From Scolanthus callimorphus (lineage: Eukaryota > Cnidaria > Anthozoa > Actiniaria > Edwardsiidae): a stretch of DNA of 64,000 bases. Where the stretch lies: assembly GCA_033964015.1 (NCBI GenBank), contig CM066914.1, positions 32,285,492 through 32,349,491 on the forward strand. The letters are read 5' to 3'. The notes under the pieces were generated by a model. The model saw only the letters and a program-made list of their open reading frames with translations, had not been told where the DNA came from and made no database searches. Positions 33,512 to 44,947 of this stretch are shown here, in pieces (position 1 is the stretch's first letter; every line of letters starts with the position of its first letter). Position numbers and translations under genes: made by a program.

Positions 33512-34014
33512 GCTTATGATGATTTTTAATAGAAAACTTCACAACTTCCACTTTGTTTTGGGCGCCATCTTGGTTGGTAGGACAGTCTCGTCCTCGGAGC
33601 CCGTGTGCCTTTGAGCCAGCGGTTGGAGAGTGGCGAGAAAATTCCGCCACTCGGGAGGGATGGGGAGGGGAGGGCACATTTTCTTACTATAAATGAATAA
33701 AATGTCTAACGTAAAGATAGCTTTGATCATTTAGAATAAGCTAAGACGCTGTTATAGTGTAAAAAACAATGACAACTCTACAATCTAAGTTGTGTTGTGC
33801 ACCCGGTTACTTTACAGGAAAAATCATAACCTGTACCTCCCCTCCCTAGGGTGAGATGTTATGTTTGTTTATGGAAATCATCCTCTCGACCTTCGTGAGA
33901 TTGGGAAAGAAAAACACTGAAGTATTCCCCCTCTGTGTTCGTCTACTAAACAGAGTATACAGAGAATTGTTTATGAAAAAAGTCCATTTTGATCTTCATC
34001 AAGGTTTCGCCAAT
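33512..34014. promoter_or_regulatory. Shared divergent promoter region of CCDC13 and NEK8
   Basis: 503 bp separate the CCDC13 start codon (33511, minus) from the NEK8 start codon (34015, plus), so both 5' UTRs and core promoters should lie here. GCGCCATCTTGG at 33562-33573 reads CCAAGATGGCGC on the CCDC13 sense strand, a near-consensus YY1 site of the kind found near transcription starts. No clean TATA box was seen and no full X-box (RFX) palindrome was found. The best RFX-like match, around 33799-33809, is poor. Confidence 0.6.
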
Positions 34015-37000
34015 ATGCAAAATTATGAAAAAATCCGTATAGTTGGTCGTGGCGCGTATGGGACAGTGTACTTGTGCCGCAGGTTGGTTGACAACTTCCT
34101 CGTGATCATCAAACAAATTCCCGTGGAAGAAATGACTAAAGAGGAACGACAAGCCGCTCTAAATGAAGTAAAGGTCCTCTCAATGTTTAAGCATCCGAAC
34201 ATTATTCGATATTACGACAGCTTCGTCCAGGAGAAAGCTCTAATGATTATAATGGAGTATGCCCAAGGGGGGACCATATATGACTACCTCCAGCAAAGAG
34301 GGGGCAAGCTACTGGATGAAGACGAAATCCTGCGATTGTTTGTGCAAATTCTGTTGGCGTTACATCATGTTCATAAAAACCAAATCCTTCACAGAGATTT
34401 GAAGACGCAAAATATTTTACTTAACAAGAAAAGAAAAGTGGTAAAGATAGGTGATTTTGGAATTTCTAAAGTTCTTAGCAGCAAGAGCAAAGCAAATACT
34501 GTTATTGGTACCCCTTGTTACATTTCACCAGAGCTGTGCGAGGGAAAACCTTACAACCAAAAGAGTGATATCTGGTCCCTGGGATGTGTCTTGTATGAAC
34601 TGACAACACTTAAAAGAGCTTTTGAAGCATCTAACTTGCCAGCATTGGTTCTGAAAATTATGAGGGGGAATTTTAGCCCAATACCAGAGAGATACAGTGA
34701 GGAGCTGAGAAGACTCATACTAAATATGTTGGTAGTAGACCCAGTCAAGAGACCTGGAATCCCAGAGATTATGGCCCAGCCAGTGGTTGTTAATGCCCTT
34801 TTTGACTTGCCTACTGATGTTGGGAGAGTGCCTTGTACCCGGTTCCCAAGAACGGCAGCAGGCATTTCTGGTAAGGAAGGAAAAAATTGTAGATACACCC
34901 CCACCATGGAGGGAATTATCTGATTCACTCCTCACACCCCTAGAATGTCACAGTAATTCTTTGCATAATGCAGGGGTATATTGACCCTCTTGGAATTTCT
35001 CATTCCCTCCTTGGTGCGGTATCAATCTTTTCTAGAATTACACATTTAACTGGAGTGGCTTCTAATACTAATTGCTTTTTAACTCGTGACTTTTGCTATT
35101 AGCAAAGGAACAAGTTATCATTATGCCCCTGTCATTCGACCATAGCTCACTCACTCACACACATTCTGTAAACTCAACCACAGGCAACAGGATAGCTGTG
35201 ACCCAATTCAACAAGGATGAAATTAAATCATCCCTCTCTTTGATTTTGGCAACAGGACTTGTAAATAAGCCAACTATTAACAACTGCTGATCAACGGTGA
35301 ACTCAAGAAATAGATTTACTCAGAATTTAATAACTTTTTGCCAAATTAAGTATTTCCTCAGAAACCTCAGTTCAGAGTGTTGCAAGTGTCACCTCATTGC
35401 TCTTCAACTACTTTTGCATCAATGTTGTGAGACAAGTTTCAGAGCATTTTTTTGTTGCCCAAAAGTCGCACCCAAAAATCGCAGCAAATCAGTCCCCCCC
35501 CCCTTTTTTTTAACTAGGCAAAACTCGCGTGCTGGTGCAAAAATCTCGATTTCTCAAGTCTGTCGGACACTCTGACAGTTGAATCTGGCCTTTCCATTCC
35601 ACATCAAAACATTTATTCAATATGTATACACCACTAGTCCAAGGACAGCAACATGAAAAGTTAGTTTGGGTTGTGTTTAAGTTTTTCTTTTCTGTTTAGC
35701 TGCTATCCCACCATCTCGATCAAGGGCATCCTTAGCAAATGCAGGGAAATCTGGTGGACAACTTCCTCGCACTGCATCCTCCAGCTCAGCTAGCACTATT
35801 TTAGAGGGCCTACCTGACAATCTGGGCTCGTTTTCCCTCAAGCCACAAGAGCCACAGCATATTGTGTACCAGTGGGGCTGTGGTGTCCACACACCTACAA
35901 GACTACAACTTCCTCAGCATGACTCTGATGTGCTGCAAGTAAGTAGCTATATAAACTTGGCATAGCTTTAGAAAGGCGGGAAGGGAGGTGAGGGAAGGAA
36001 GAAAGGGATTCTGTGGAAGGATTTGGTGAATTGGCTCTTTTACATTCCTGTTAACATAAAGGCAGGGGACTAAAAAACATGTAGGAAACGTTGGAAAGAT
36101 CTTTTTTTTTCTGATTTTGTAAAATTCTATTTGTTAGGTATCTTGTGGTAGAACAATGAAGACTGGTGTGACAGCAAATGGGCGCATGATCATTTGGGAA
36201 GCCTGTAAGAATGGAGGGTTGATGTCATCTGGTGGGCTGACTATGCCATCTCCTGAGAACACTGTGTGGGTACCACGGTTTCTGGAAGGTCAGTCGGGAG
36301 TCACCATAACACAAGTTTCTTGTGGTGATCTCTTTGTGGCCTGTTTAACAGGTAAGGATTACAGACCACTGGGGAACAAAGACCTAGCAAAGAAATATAA
36401 ATATTTGAAGCTACTTTCTTTTCCTAACATTTTCCTTGTAACATGGTTGTGTTTGCTGAAACAACCTTTAGTGAAGTAGCTCTTTACCAGTGCCTGTGTA
36501 CCACACCACATCATGAGGGGATCAATGAGGTATCACTTCACAGGAATGTTTATCATCATAATAGGACCTTTGGGGAGGAGCATTTACTGCTGTTTTCTTG
36601 GAAAAGTTTTGGATGGTTCATCAGGAATTGCTTGTGTAACCTTATACCATGAATGGGACAAGTAGGATGTGTAGAGTACAAAAGTTTCTTGCTAGCAAAA
36701 GTTATATATCTTGTGTTTTGAAGTGGCTTCTGAACACAAATGTCACAGCCTCGTCCATGTTCGTGAACGTACTTTACTGGTTTGGCTGGTTTTACAAGAA
36801 TGGTCAGTGTTTTTGCTTCGAAAACGGGTTGCGCTTTTAGAAGTGATTTCTTGATTCAATGACCAACTCAATTTGCTTAAATTTCGATAGAAAGTACATT
36901 CGGTTTTCAGCAAATTCTCACAATGTGGATTAAAGACAAACGAGCTATAATCTAAAGGCCCAAAAAGTAATTTTGCCTAAGGTAAGTTGTAAAGCAGATA

Positions 37001-38052
37001 AATCGCCTTTTTCTTGCTTTTAGCTTTTCTCAAAATGTTCGTACACGGTCTCGATCTTTAAAGATGGCCAGTCCTAGATGTACTTTTTTAACAGTCTGTC
37101 ATTTTGGCCCCTCATCCCCCCACCCCCCTGCCACAGACTGTTATTTATCTTGATGATGTTTAATACTTAACAATTTCGTGCATACTCTCCTCAAGCATAT
37201 CAACAGTTATTTTATTTCCTAAGATCTTGTGTTTTGTCCACAGACAGGGGAATCTTGATGACCTTTGGTAGTGGCATGTACGGTTGCTTGGGTCACGGCA
37301 GCACAAATGACATTAACCAGGCGAAGATCGTGGAGGCTCTCCTAGGATTTGAGGTTGAACAGATATCTTGCGGCTCCTCGCATATTATGGTGGTTAGTGC
37401 AGATCATGAAGTGTTCGCCTGGGGACGTGGTGACAATGGTAGGCTTGGCACGGGTGCACAGGCCCAGTGTGCATCTCCACAAGCCATCTCACTACCTGGC
37501 ACGCGCGCACGCTCCGTACACTGCGGTATTGACTGCTCATTCGTGCTTACACTAGACAACACTCTGTTAGCTTGCGGGAGCAACAGATGCAACAAGCTGG
37601 CACTAGACCGAAATGTATCTCCTATTGAAGAATCGCTTACATTCCAAAAACTGACAGCTGCACCTTTTGATAGCGAGCGTGTTTCATCAGTTTCAATGGG
37701 TACCTCCCATACGGTTGCACTTCTTCAAGATGGAAAACTCTACTCGTTTGGATCAAATTCTTTTGGTCAGCTTGGCTACGTGCGAGAGGGAAGCTCCCGA
37801 ATTCCGCAGCTAGTGGAGGCGCTTGATTACCTGACAGTATCACATGCTACGTGCGGGGACACATTCACTGTTGCAGTGACAACGGATAATAAAGTGTATT
37901 CGTTTGGTAAGGGCGCGCGAGGTCGCCTGGGTAACGGCACAGAAGAGGAAGACACAACTCTGCCAAAACTGGTTAATCTACCCATTCCTATTAGCGTTCT
38001 CTCAGTTTCTTGTAGCCATAGCTGCACATTAGTATGTGGCAAGAAACTCTAG
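34015..38052 (+). CDS. NEK8: NEK8, NIMA-related kinase with RCC1 repeats (complete, four exons)
   Basis: Exons are 34015-34870, 35700-35938, 36138-36351 and 37244-38052, phase-compatible, 705 aa (human NEK8: 692). Residues 1-~260 form the kinase: glycine loop GRGAYG (11-16), catalytic Lys33, HRDLKTQN with Asp128, DFG at 147-149, and GTPCYISPELCEG. All catalytic residues are present, at the same numbers as in human NEK8. After a serine-rich linker (exon 2), RCC1 repeats run to the C-terminus (YQWGCG, LMTFGSG, FAWGRGDNGRLG, YSFGSNSFGQLG, YSFGKGARGRLG), predicting a beta-propeller. NEK8 (NPHP9) acts at the inversin compartment of the primary cilium. Met34015 was chosen because MQNYEKIRIVGRG lines up with the family start. 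The frame is open for 53 more codons upstream, probably 5' UTR. AATAAA at 38234 is the likely poly(A) signal. Confidence 0.95.
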
Positions 38053-38233
38053 AACGACCAGCAAGTCTGACAATAATATGACACATTTAATTATTAAGTT
38101 ATGAAATTGATCGACACTGTTTTATAGCAACTCAGTCGAATCCTTGAATTTGTTTGTAGCGTTTTATGATGTCGAACGTCCAAGCAGACGGAATATAGCA
38201 GAAATATTCGGGAAATTGAACTTGATTTTGAAA

Positions 38234-38239
38234 AATAAA
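38234..38239 (+). terminator. Candidate poly(A) signal of NEK8
   Basis: AATAAA lies 182 bp after the NEK8 stop codon, within A-rich sequence (GAAAAATAAAAACAAC). Confidence 0.55.
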
Positions 38240-38493
38240 AACAACACACTTTACTGTAGTACTCACTTGCATCTATTCATGCTGTAAACACTTGGTATCG
38301 TAAATCATTTTATTATATAGACACGAGTGTTTTACTGGGAAATACGCCACTCGTAGATCTCATACGAAGCTACATCCGGGTCCTCAGTGACATATTTTCC
38401 ATATCCTCACTAGTGAGTATATCGGTCAAAACAAAAGTGCTTGGAAATCAATTTGGAATATTTTTTCTGGTTTGTCTATATAATAAAAAGAAA

Positions 38494-38630
38494 ATTACAC
38501 GGTGGCTTGAAGATATGAGTTTTATTTTCTCGTGTCAAAAACAATATTTTACTCATTCGCTGCGCTCATTCGTAAAATATTGTTCTCGCCACTCGAAAAT
38601 AAAACTCATATCTTCGCGCCACCGTGTAAT
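38494..38630. mobile_element. Near-perfect 137-bp foldback element
   Basis: ATTACACGGTGGC and GAAGATATGAGTTTTATTTT on the left pair with AAAATAAAACTCATATCTTC and GCCACCGTGTAAT on the right. Even the centre is palindromic (CAATATTTTAC against GTAAAATATTG). Confidence 0.85.
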
Positions 38631-39669
38631 ATCCTCTATATATGCACTTAGAAATATTCCACCGTATACATGTTCATATTGGGGGGCTATTCCGATCGTC
38701 CGACGGAGTCCGATCGTCCGATGGACAATCAGAGTCCGACGGAAAGAGGGTACATGTCCGACGGAAACGTGCATATCATTATGGGCACTTAGAAATGTTC
38801 CACCGTATACACCTAATTTCAAAAAGGTTGATTTGGTGTTTGGTGTTTGGTCTTTCAATTATAGCGCGAAACAAAGGAATTATTTGCTTCAGTGACCACG
38901 AAACAAAAGCGTTCAATGACCAATGACCAAAGCAACCTTTTCTGAATTAGGTGTGTTCATGTGGGGGACTATTCCGATCGTACGACGGAGTCCGATCGAT
39001 TCCAGACCCTGTGCAAACGCCAGCTCTTTCATCATAATTATAATATTGAGCAAAGTCACGGTGGCCTTTGGAATCGAGTGGAACCACCAATTTGCAACCC
39101 AGGTTGAAGGAAAATGCGGGGAGAAAAAAGAGGAATATATACTGGGACTTTCGTTCTAAAGGTAAGCGTCATCCACTGAACCATTCTGCCTTCTTGGGCT
39201 ATAATGGCTCTATTAGTTCCTAGTGATGTGAAGCCGCGAAGGAAAGGAGAGGGACTGGGCTAGAGTCACACGGGGCATGCAGGAGCCCACGAGCGAGTGA
39301 CGAAGTCGAAGGTCCACCATCACAAAACTCGTTTCTAAGCTAAAGCTTATCCACTCGTAAAAAGGGCATGTTTCTTAAAAGAACGAGCAAAATGTGATAG
39401 GTTATACAGTATGAAAGGGCATGTTACTTTTCAAGTGTTTGACCCTTCTAGACAAGGAATTATGAATTGTCGAAATGATCATTGGCACACACCAAATAAT
39501 AACTTGGTATTAAATTAACATCGTTTTTACAGTCAAACTCTGCATGTTTTGACATAATAGAAAATCAAGGAAACTATCGGACCGCTTCTTGGGCATTTTG
39601 CTTGAACTTTTGCATGCGTCATGGCTACAAACGTATGAATCAAATACGCGAATGTTTTATGGACTCTGA
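38631..39669. other. Intergenic, short repeats only
   Basis: No gene was recognised. Direct repeats include GTCCGACGGAGTCCGATCGTCCG-like blocks near 38698-38755 and 38970-39000, and TTAGAAATNTTCCACCGTAT at 38648 and 38790. Confidence 0.5.
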
Positions 39670-40034
39670 GGCCCTGTCCACACTAACGCGTTTTCAAAAG
39701 AATTCGTTTTCAAATTGATACGGATTACCAGCGTGTTAGTGTGGACGGGAGATTCGGGAAATTTAGCTCCACAAAAAGCGATCAGTTTTTATTTGATGTT
39801 GACGCGTGCAAATCAAATTATGTGGTACAGTTGACGTCATCGTTTTCATTTTTATCCGGATTCGACCGTCCACACTAAAACGATATGTATGCGGATTCGT
39901 TTATATTCATTTCGAGAGCGTTTTCAAACTTATGGATTCGATGAAAACGATCAGCGTGTTAGTGTGGACGGAAGGCCTAAACGTGTCAAAAAGTCTACGG
40001 ATTCAAACGAAAACGCGTTAGTGTGGACGGGGTC
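39670..40034. mobile_element. Harbinger-like MITE (GGCCCTGTCCACACTA termini), copy 2
   Basis: This is the same family as 3067-3270. The ends are GGCCCTGTCCACACTAACGC and an inverse ending GCGTTAGTGTGGACGGGGTC, with TGA flanking both sides. Internal AAAACG/CGTTTT-rich inverted blocks recur. Confidence 0.85.
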
Positions 40035-40179
40035 TGAATGACACAATGTTCATTAAGTGATTTTGTTTAACAATCTAAAATTGCGATAAAATCGAAACTC
40101 GAGTAGTATAGTATGCACCGAATTACCCGTTTTTTTGCAGAGGAATACTAATTTTGCGGAGGAATACATAATGAGCTTT

Positions 40180-40460
40180 GCGGTTGAATTAATGAGCGTC
40201 CCCACGCGGAATTAATGAGCTTGCGGTTGATTGTTGACACAGGTGTTCCTTTGTTTAAAAGAGAGGCGGAATACATAATGATCTTGCGGTTTATTGTTGA
40301 CACAGGTGTTCCTTTGTTTAAAAGTGAGGTGGAATTAATGAGCGTCCCCACGTGGAATTAATGAGCTTGTGGTTTATTGTTGACACAGGTGTTCTTTTGT
40401 TCTTTCTTGCGGAGGAATACATTAAGATTGTTGACACAGGTGTTCCTTTGTGTTCAACAC
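40180..40460 (+). repeat. Imperfect tandem repeat with GTTGACACAGGTGTTCCTTTG
   Basis: GATTGTTGACACAGGTGTTC-type blocks occur four times, at about 40229, 40296, 40377 and 40428, interspersed with GGAATTAATGAGC and GGCGGAATACAT motifs. Not coding. Confidence 0.7.
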
Positions 40461-41180
40461 GTGGCTGCGGTTTCTTTTGTCTCGGCCACAAGAGTCAATA
40501 TAAGCAGAGCTCTAGTGCGAGTATAGCATCGTGAAAAGTACAGAAAAAAATACAGAGGATGACGTTAAGATTCTGTTCTCTTTATTATCAATTATATTTT
40601 CCCTTATTTAACTATAAAATGACAGAAAAAAATACAAGTTCTTTAAAAAAATATATTACATAAAATACTACCACTTGTGGCACATAGTAACTTAGAGTAG
40701 AGTAGCTATAATATAACAAAAAAAAAACATCAGGAGAATCAATAGTATTATTATTATTATTACTGAAGGTTATCCCTTCTAAGATGACAAAACTGTTAAT
40801 GTCCCTCTGAAAGAAAAACTCAGTGTAGCGATACTCTGGGGGTCAATTCAATATAGTAGTAGTAACTGGGGGTTTCTGGGACATTTTTGAAATTTTTTGG
40901 ATTCCTGTGTTTTTGTCATGTGACTTTAGACCTGTCAATCAAAAATGTGGGCGTGGCACCTGTCAATCAAATTTATTTAACCACACCTGTCAATCAAATT
41001 TATTTAACCTCACCTGTCAATCAAATTTATTTAACCACACCTGTCAATCAAACTTTAAAATCTAAAATGGCGGACAATCTTTAAAATCAAAAATGGTAGA
41101 CAATCTTTAAAATCCAAAATGGTGGACAATCTTTAAAATCCAAAATGGTGGACAATCTTTAAAATCCAAAATGGTGAACA

Positions 41181-41258
41181 AACCTAAAACCTAAACCTAA
41201 ACCTAAACCTAAACCTAAACCTAAACCTAAACCTAAACCTAAACCTAAACCTAAACCT
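41181..41258 (+). repeat. (CCTAAA)n simple repeat, ~13 copies
   Basis: A perfect hexamer run occurs inside the left Polinton inverted repeat. It has no counterpart in the right repeat, so it expanded after insertion. It differs from the animal telomere repeat CCCTAA. Confidence 0.95.
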
Positions 41259-41404
41259 AGGTCCGTCGCTATAATAAAGATGTTATACATAGCATCGGAT
41301 ACAGCCATGACGTCACCATTATGGTATTCCCCTTGTAAACAGAGATTGTGGGCAAGTCTGGGCATGTATAAGGCTGGGGAATACCCTTGTATATTTTTCC
41401 AACA

Positions 41405-41415
41405 TATATAAAAGG
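41405..41415 (+). promoter_or_regulatory. TATA-type core promoter at the inner edge of the left inverted repeat
   Basis: TATATAAAAGG lies 34 bp before the ATG at 41449. The identical motif occurs inverted at 54517-54527, 35 bp before the polymerase ATG. Each inverted repeat therefore seems to carry an inward-facing promoter. Confidence 0.65.
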
Positions 41416-41448
41416 ACTTAAGGGTTAAACACTTTATTAAATTAAGAA

Positions 41449-41767
41449 ATGTCAGATAAAATTAAAAAACCTAGAAATTATTCCTTTGTTGGGAACAATC
41501 ACAAAAATCGTCATTTGGTTAAAGCCATCAACTGTGAGACAGATGAGGGTAAATATTATAGAAGTCTATACGCTTGTACAGATCACCTTGGGATTAACTC
41601 AAGGCTTGATAAAAATGGCCTGTGAAGGTAAGAACCATGTTAAGAGCGGTATATCTAAGATCGACGGACAGAGATATAAATTCGGATATCTTGATACCAT
41701 TCCTGAGGGTGTTGAAGTTTTAAAATCCCAAGGATGTAGGAAAAAGAAGGATGATAGTCAGAAATAA
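41449..41767 (+). pseudogene. Small Polinton ORF of unknown function, frameshifted
   Basis: The first frame, from ATG 41449, encodes a basic protein (KAINCETDEGKYYRSLYAC) that stops at 41622-41624. A second, overlapping frame continues with MACEGKNHVKSGISK and ends KKKDDSQK at 41767. The two halves read as one protein of about 105 residues broken by one frameshift near 41600. I recall similar small ORFs near Polinton ends but cannot assign a function. It follows the TATA motif in the left inverted repeat. Confidence 0.55.
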
Positions 41768-41852
41768 TTTTACTTTTGACTACCATAATATTGGAATTAA
41801 TAATAAATATATACTATGGTATAATACTATAATATATATATTAATTTCTATT

Positions 41853-42653
41853 TTATCGGAACATAAACCAAGCTATTCCAGCACTGGCTACAGTCGTTAT
41901 ATACATCAGATTTTTCTCATGTGATGATATGGATGGTTTAATTTTTACCTTGTTAATAGGTTTCTCAACTGGTTTAACCAAAGGCTTCTCATTTTCAGTA
42001 TTATGGTGGGGTAGCTTTATTTTAGAGGGTGTAAAATTATGTCTTATTCCCGCTTGTTTCGTTTCTTGATTTATATTATTAACACCAAAACTCATATCAC
42101 TAGTCGCTTTCATCAGTTTGTTATTATATCCTATTACACTTTCTGTGTTTATAATTAAATTTGAAGGTAGTAACCAAACACCTGGAGCTATTGTAAGGTT
42201 AAGCCTTAGTCTGGCCTCCTGTATTGATAACTGATACCTTTGTATACTCTCCATGATATTATTTTCAATAACAGAGCTATTGAACAAGGTCAAAAATTCC
42301 TGTTGAGTCTCTTGAGCTGAGCCACTATTTCCAATGATTGACGACCTACTGTTAACTTCTGAACCAAGAACACAATAAACGAATGCTTCTACTGATTGGT
42401 TTAATCTGCCTAATCCTGCTCGTGTAATACCATGACTGTGTATAGGAGTGAACCAAGAATATTGCTTTCCACCATGGCTATCGTTTCTGATAAAACTAAC
42501 TAGCTTACCATTATTTTGTGTTCCACCCTCATCTGAAAATAGATTTAATTTATCAGGCCATGTATCTCCCTCTTTATCATACCCTCGAATAATGTGCACA
42601 TTACGATATCCTTCCCCAGGATATTCTAAGAATATATCCCCAAGCCGTGGTTA
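41853..42653 (-). pseudogene. Polinton structural-type protein, C-terminal part
   Basis: The frame is open from the edge of the nested element (42653) down to the stop at 41853, with about 248 residues after position 42599. Motifs include NVHIIRGYDKEGDTWPDK, NQSVEAFVYCVLGSEVNSRS and LRLNLTIAPGVWLLPSNL. The C-terminus has a short hydrophobic segment (YITTVASAGIAWFMF). I recognise this as a protein commonly found beside Polinton capsid genes; it may be a minor capsid or other virion component, not proven. Its 5' part is gone, replaced by the 1987-bp insertion. There is no upstream start codon in frame. Confidence 0.55.
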
Positions 42654-44640
42654 GGGACGTGTCATTATTTACCGGGGGGGGAGGGCTCCCACTTTTTTCA
42701 AAGAAGGCTAAAAAAAATTAGGACCCTCCCCTTGAACATAACAAAAAAAATGTGACCCTCCCCCAGTCATAGGTAAAAAAAATTGGGACCCTTTCCCATG
42801 CAATCTATTTCTAAAAAACCTGTTAGATAGACTATTGTCCAAGTGATGTAATGTCTCTTCCTTTCTTCTTAATACAGAACTACTTTTTTCTTACTTCTGT
42901 CATGCACCAGTCAATTGACATCACGGCCCCCCAATTTAAGATTCACTAAGTGTTAAATGTTACTATTTTCCCGGTCACCAGGGACGTTGTTAAAGCTCCA
43001 GGCCCCCGGGGACACTTTTGCAACATGGCGAAACGCGCCTTTATTTTGATAAACGCATTTCATCAAGCCTCCAGAGAAAAGATAAACTTTTTATTTTCTG
43101 CGTGTAGTAAAAAAGCCTGTTGGTTTTATTCTTTACGCGCTACAAATTATCATGATTCATGTGCGTGAAGCGCAGCCCAAAAACGAATTTCTATGCACCT
43201 TGTAACGTCGAACTCACTTCTTTCGAACATATTGACTGCCAACCAGGCGTATCACTGGAGGGCTTTTGGGGGTTTTCATTTGTCCTTGCCAAGATACACA
43301 TGCGTGTAACGGACATTCGTACGCATTCCATTTAAGCGCCACAAGCGTATTGTTTTCTTTGGGCAAGTTGTCTAACACTTGATTAGATGTCATTCCTTGT
43401 GCGCGCGAAGCGTGCCGAAATTTTCAACATAATGAGTGAAATAAAACTAGAAAATGATATAGAACTCGTTGCTGGAATCTCTCTTTCAAGGCTTCAGGTT
43501 TCGAGAGATCCTTTCACATGCCCAAAAATGAAGTGATCCCTCCCAAAATCCTCCGACCTCGGTCCTTAAACCAATATATTTTCGCACGATAATCGAACTT
43601 CTGGCTCAGCGTTGAATATTCCCGCTGAATATTCCCGCTATAGAAGGTCCGTGTTAAATTCCCTGCCCTTCCGTAGATTAATGTGTTGAATCCCCGGCCT
43701 GACCGCGTTACTTTCCCGCCCTGTCCCGGGGGTGGGGGCCGGGGTGTCAATTGACTGGTGCATATATTATTCATCGCCTCGATTATTTACGTGAGGATGT
43801 TTATAATACACAGGTAAAATACAGTGATCCTCACTCTTAAGTGCAATGATTAACGTAATCCCACATCTCCCGTCCCCTGTTTGACCTAGTACTGTAGACA
43901 TTTTACAGAAAAACGGGTTCGCATATCCTTCGTTGCGCGTGAAGCGTGCCCAAATTTTGTTCATCGTTTGTTTGTTTGTTCATCGTTTTTTTGATTGTTC
44001 ATCGTTTTTTTTTTGTTTTTTTCATCGCATTTCATCAAGCCTCAGAGAAAGGGTAGATGAACATGTTTTGTGTATGGCATAGTAAGAAAGAAAAAAAAAA
44101 AGCCTGTCAGGAAGTACACCACCTCAACTTTATAGGTTAGGTTATATTATTCATGCGCACAACTGCGCTCCGCAAATGACGAAGTTATTAATATTCATGT
44201 GCGCGAAGCGCGGCCCAACGGACGAATTTATATGCTTGTAACGTCGAAAACTCACGCTTACCTAAGGGGTCTTCTTTCAAACATATAGTGACTTGCCCTC
44301 CAGGCCTATCATTTGCAGGGAAATTCTGGGAAAGTTTGATTTACCTTGTCAAGATAACTTGTTCTTGTCAACGGTAGTGTCCTCGTGGCTAAAAGAGTAT
44401 ATTATGTCATTGTTTATGCGCGCGAAGCGCGCCGAAATTTTTATGGAGAAGTTGCTGAAATAACCACTATCGCCATTGGTATTACCCTCTTCATCGTTCA
44501 AATGTTGCTGAAAAAATTATGACCCTCCCCTAAATAGGAGTGAAAAAAATTTGGACCCTCCCTTTAGACACGCGAAAAAAATTAAGACCCTCCCCACAAA
44601 AATAGGAGCCCTCCCCCCCCGCTAAATAATGACACGTCCC
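42654..44640. mobile_element. Nested 1.99-kb inverted-repeat element
   Basis: The ends GGGACGTGTCATTATTTA and TAAATAATGACACGTCCC are perfect inverses, extending into GGAGGGCTCC/GGAGCCCTCC. TA flanks both ends, compatible with a TA target duplication. Subterminal arrays of AAAAAATTNGGACCCTCCCC face each other. GCGCGAAGCGCGCCGAAATTT-like motifs repeat in the interior (near 43163, 43400, 43935, 44203, 44418), and the two halves look duplicated. No transposase was seen. Confidence 0.85.
42902..43763. mobile_element. Element nested inside the 1.99-kb element
   Basis: ATGCACCAGTCAATTGACA and TGTCAATTGACTGGTGCAT are inverted copies, continuing into GGCCCCC/GGGGGCC. It is 862 bp and non-coding. It is a third nesting level: this element in the 1.99-kb element in the Polinton. 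Confidence 0.75.
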
Positions 44641-44660
44641 TAAGATGAAGATCGTTATTT

Positions 44661-44842
44661 AGTATAAACCAACAAATGGTCTATTACAAATCCTGCATTC
44701 TGATTGGCTGAGCTACTAATGGTCTATTAGTGATAGACCGTGCCTGGCAAAACCACCACCTTTCTTTGCAAGAAAACTTGATTTTTTCAACATAAAATAA
44801 TGGAATTCATTGCCAAAACCGACCAACTAGTTGGTTTATACT
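44661..44842. mobile_element. MITE with AGTATAAACCAAC termini
   Basis: AGTATAAACCAAC and GTTGGTTTATACT are perfect inverses around 156 bp. The interior has TGGTCTATTA repeats and CTGATTGGCTGAG. It sits in the gap where the rest of the capsid gene should be. Confidence 0.8.
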
Positions 44843-44847
44843 AAAAC

Positions 44848-44947
44848 AATTAGACCTCTCATCCTTATGTGCTATGATATCAATAGACCATTCGGCCTTC
44901 GGCCTCATGGTCTATTCATCATAGCACATTCGGCCTTGAGGTCTAAT
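44848..44947. mobile_element. ~100-bp foldback element truncating the capsid gene
   Basis: AATTAGACCTC and GAGGTCTAATT are the ends. The interior is also palindromic (ATGTGCTATGAT against ATCATAGCACAT, and CATTCGGCCTTCGGCC). Its right end supplies the stop codon of the capsid fragment. Confidence 0.75.

Larger units (their letters stand above)
40855..41425 (+). repeat. Left terminal inverted repeat of the Polinton
   Basis: Starting from the outer end there are ~27-bp tandem units (CACCTGTCAATCAAATTTAT, 4 copies) and then ~26-bp units (CAAAATGGTGGACAATCTTT, 5 copies). A hexamer run follows (41181-41258), then TATTCCCCTTGTAAACAGAG and, at the inner edge, CATATATAAAAGGACTTA. All except the hexamer run recur inverted at 54508-55169. 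Confidence 0.9.

Noticed and set aside
33781..33830. RFX X-box between CCDC13 and NEK8
   Set aside because: The best match (GTGCACCCGGTTAC) misses conserved positions in both half-sites.
33856..34014. NEK8 start at the upstream ATG 33856
   Set aside because: The family starts right before the kinase glycine loop. The extra 53 residues have no counterpart and lie in the shared promoter gap.
38413..38926. Overlapping plus- and minus-strand ORFs of 94-160 codons after NEK8
   Set aside because: They span a foldback element and short repeats, have no domain resemblance and no splice support.
41181..41258. Telomeric repeat from (CCTAAA)n
   Set aside because: The motif is not the animal telomere CCCTAA, is only ~80 bp and lies inside a Polinton inverted repeat. 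It is simple-repeat expansion.
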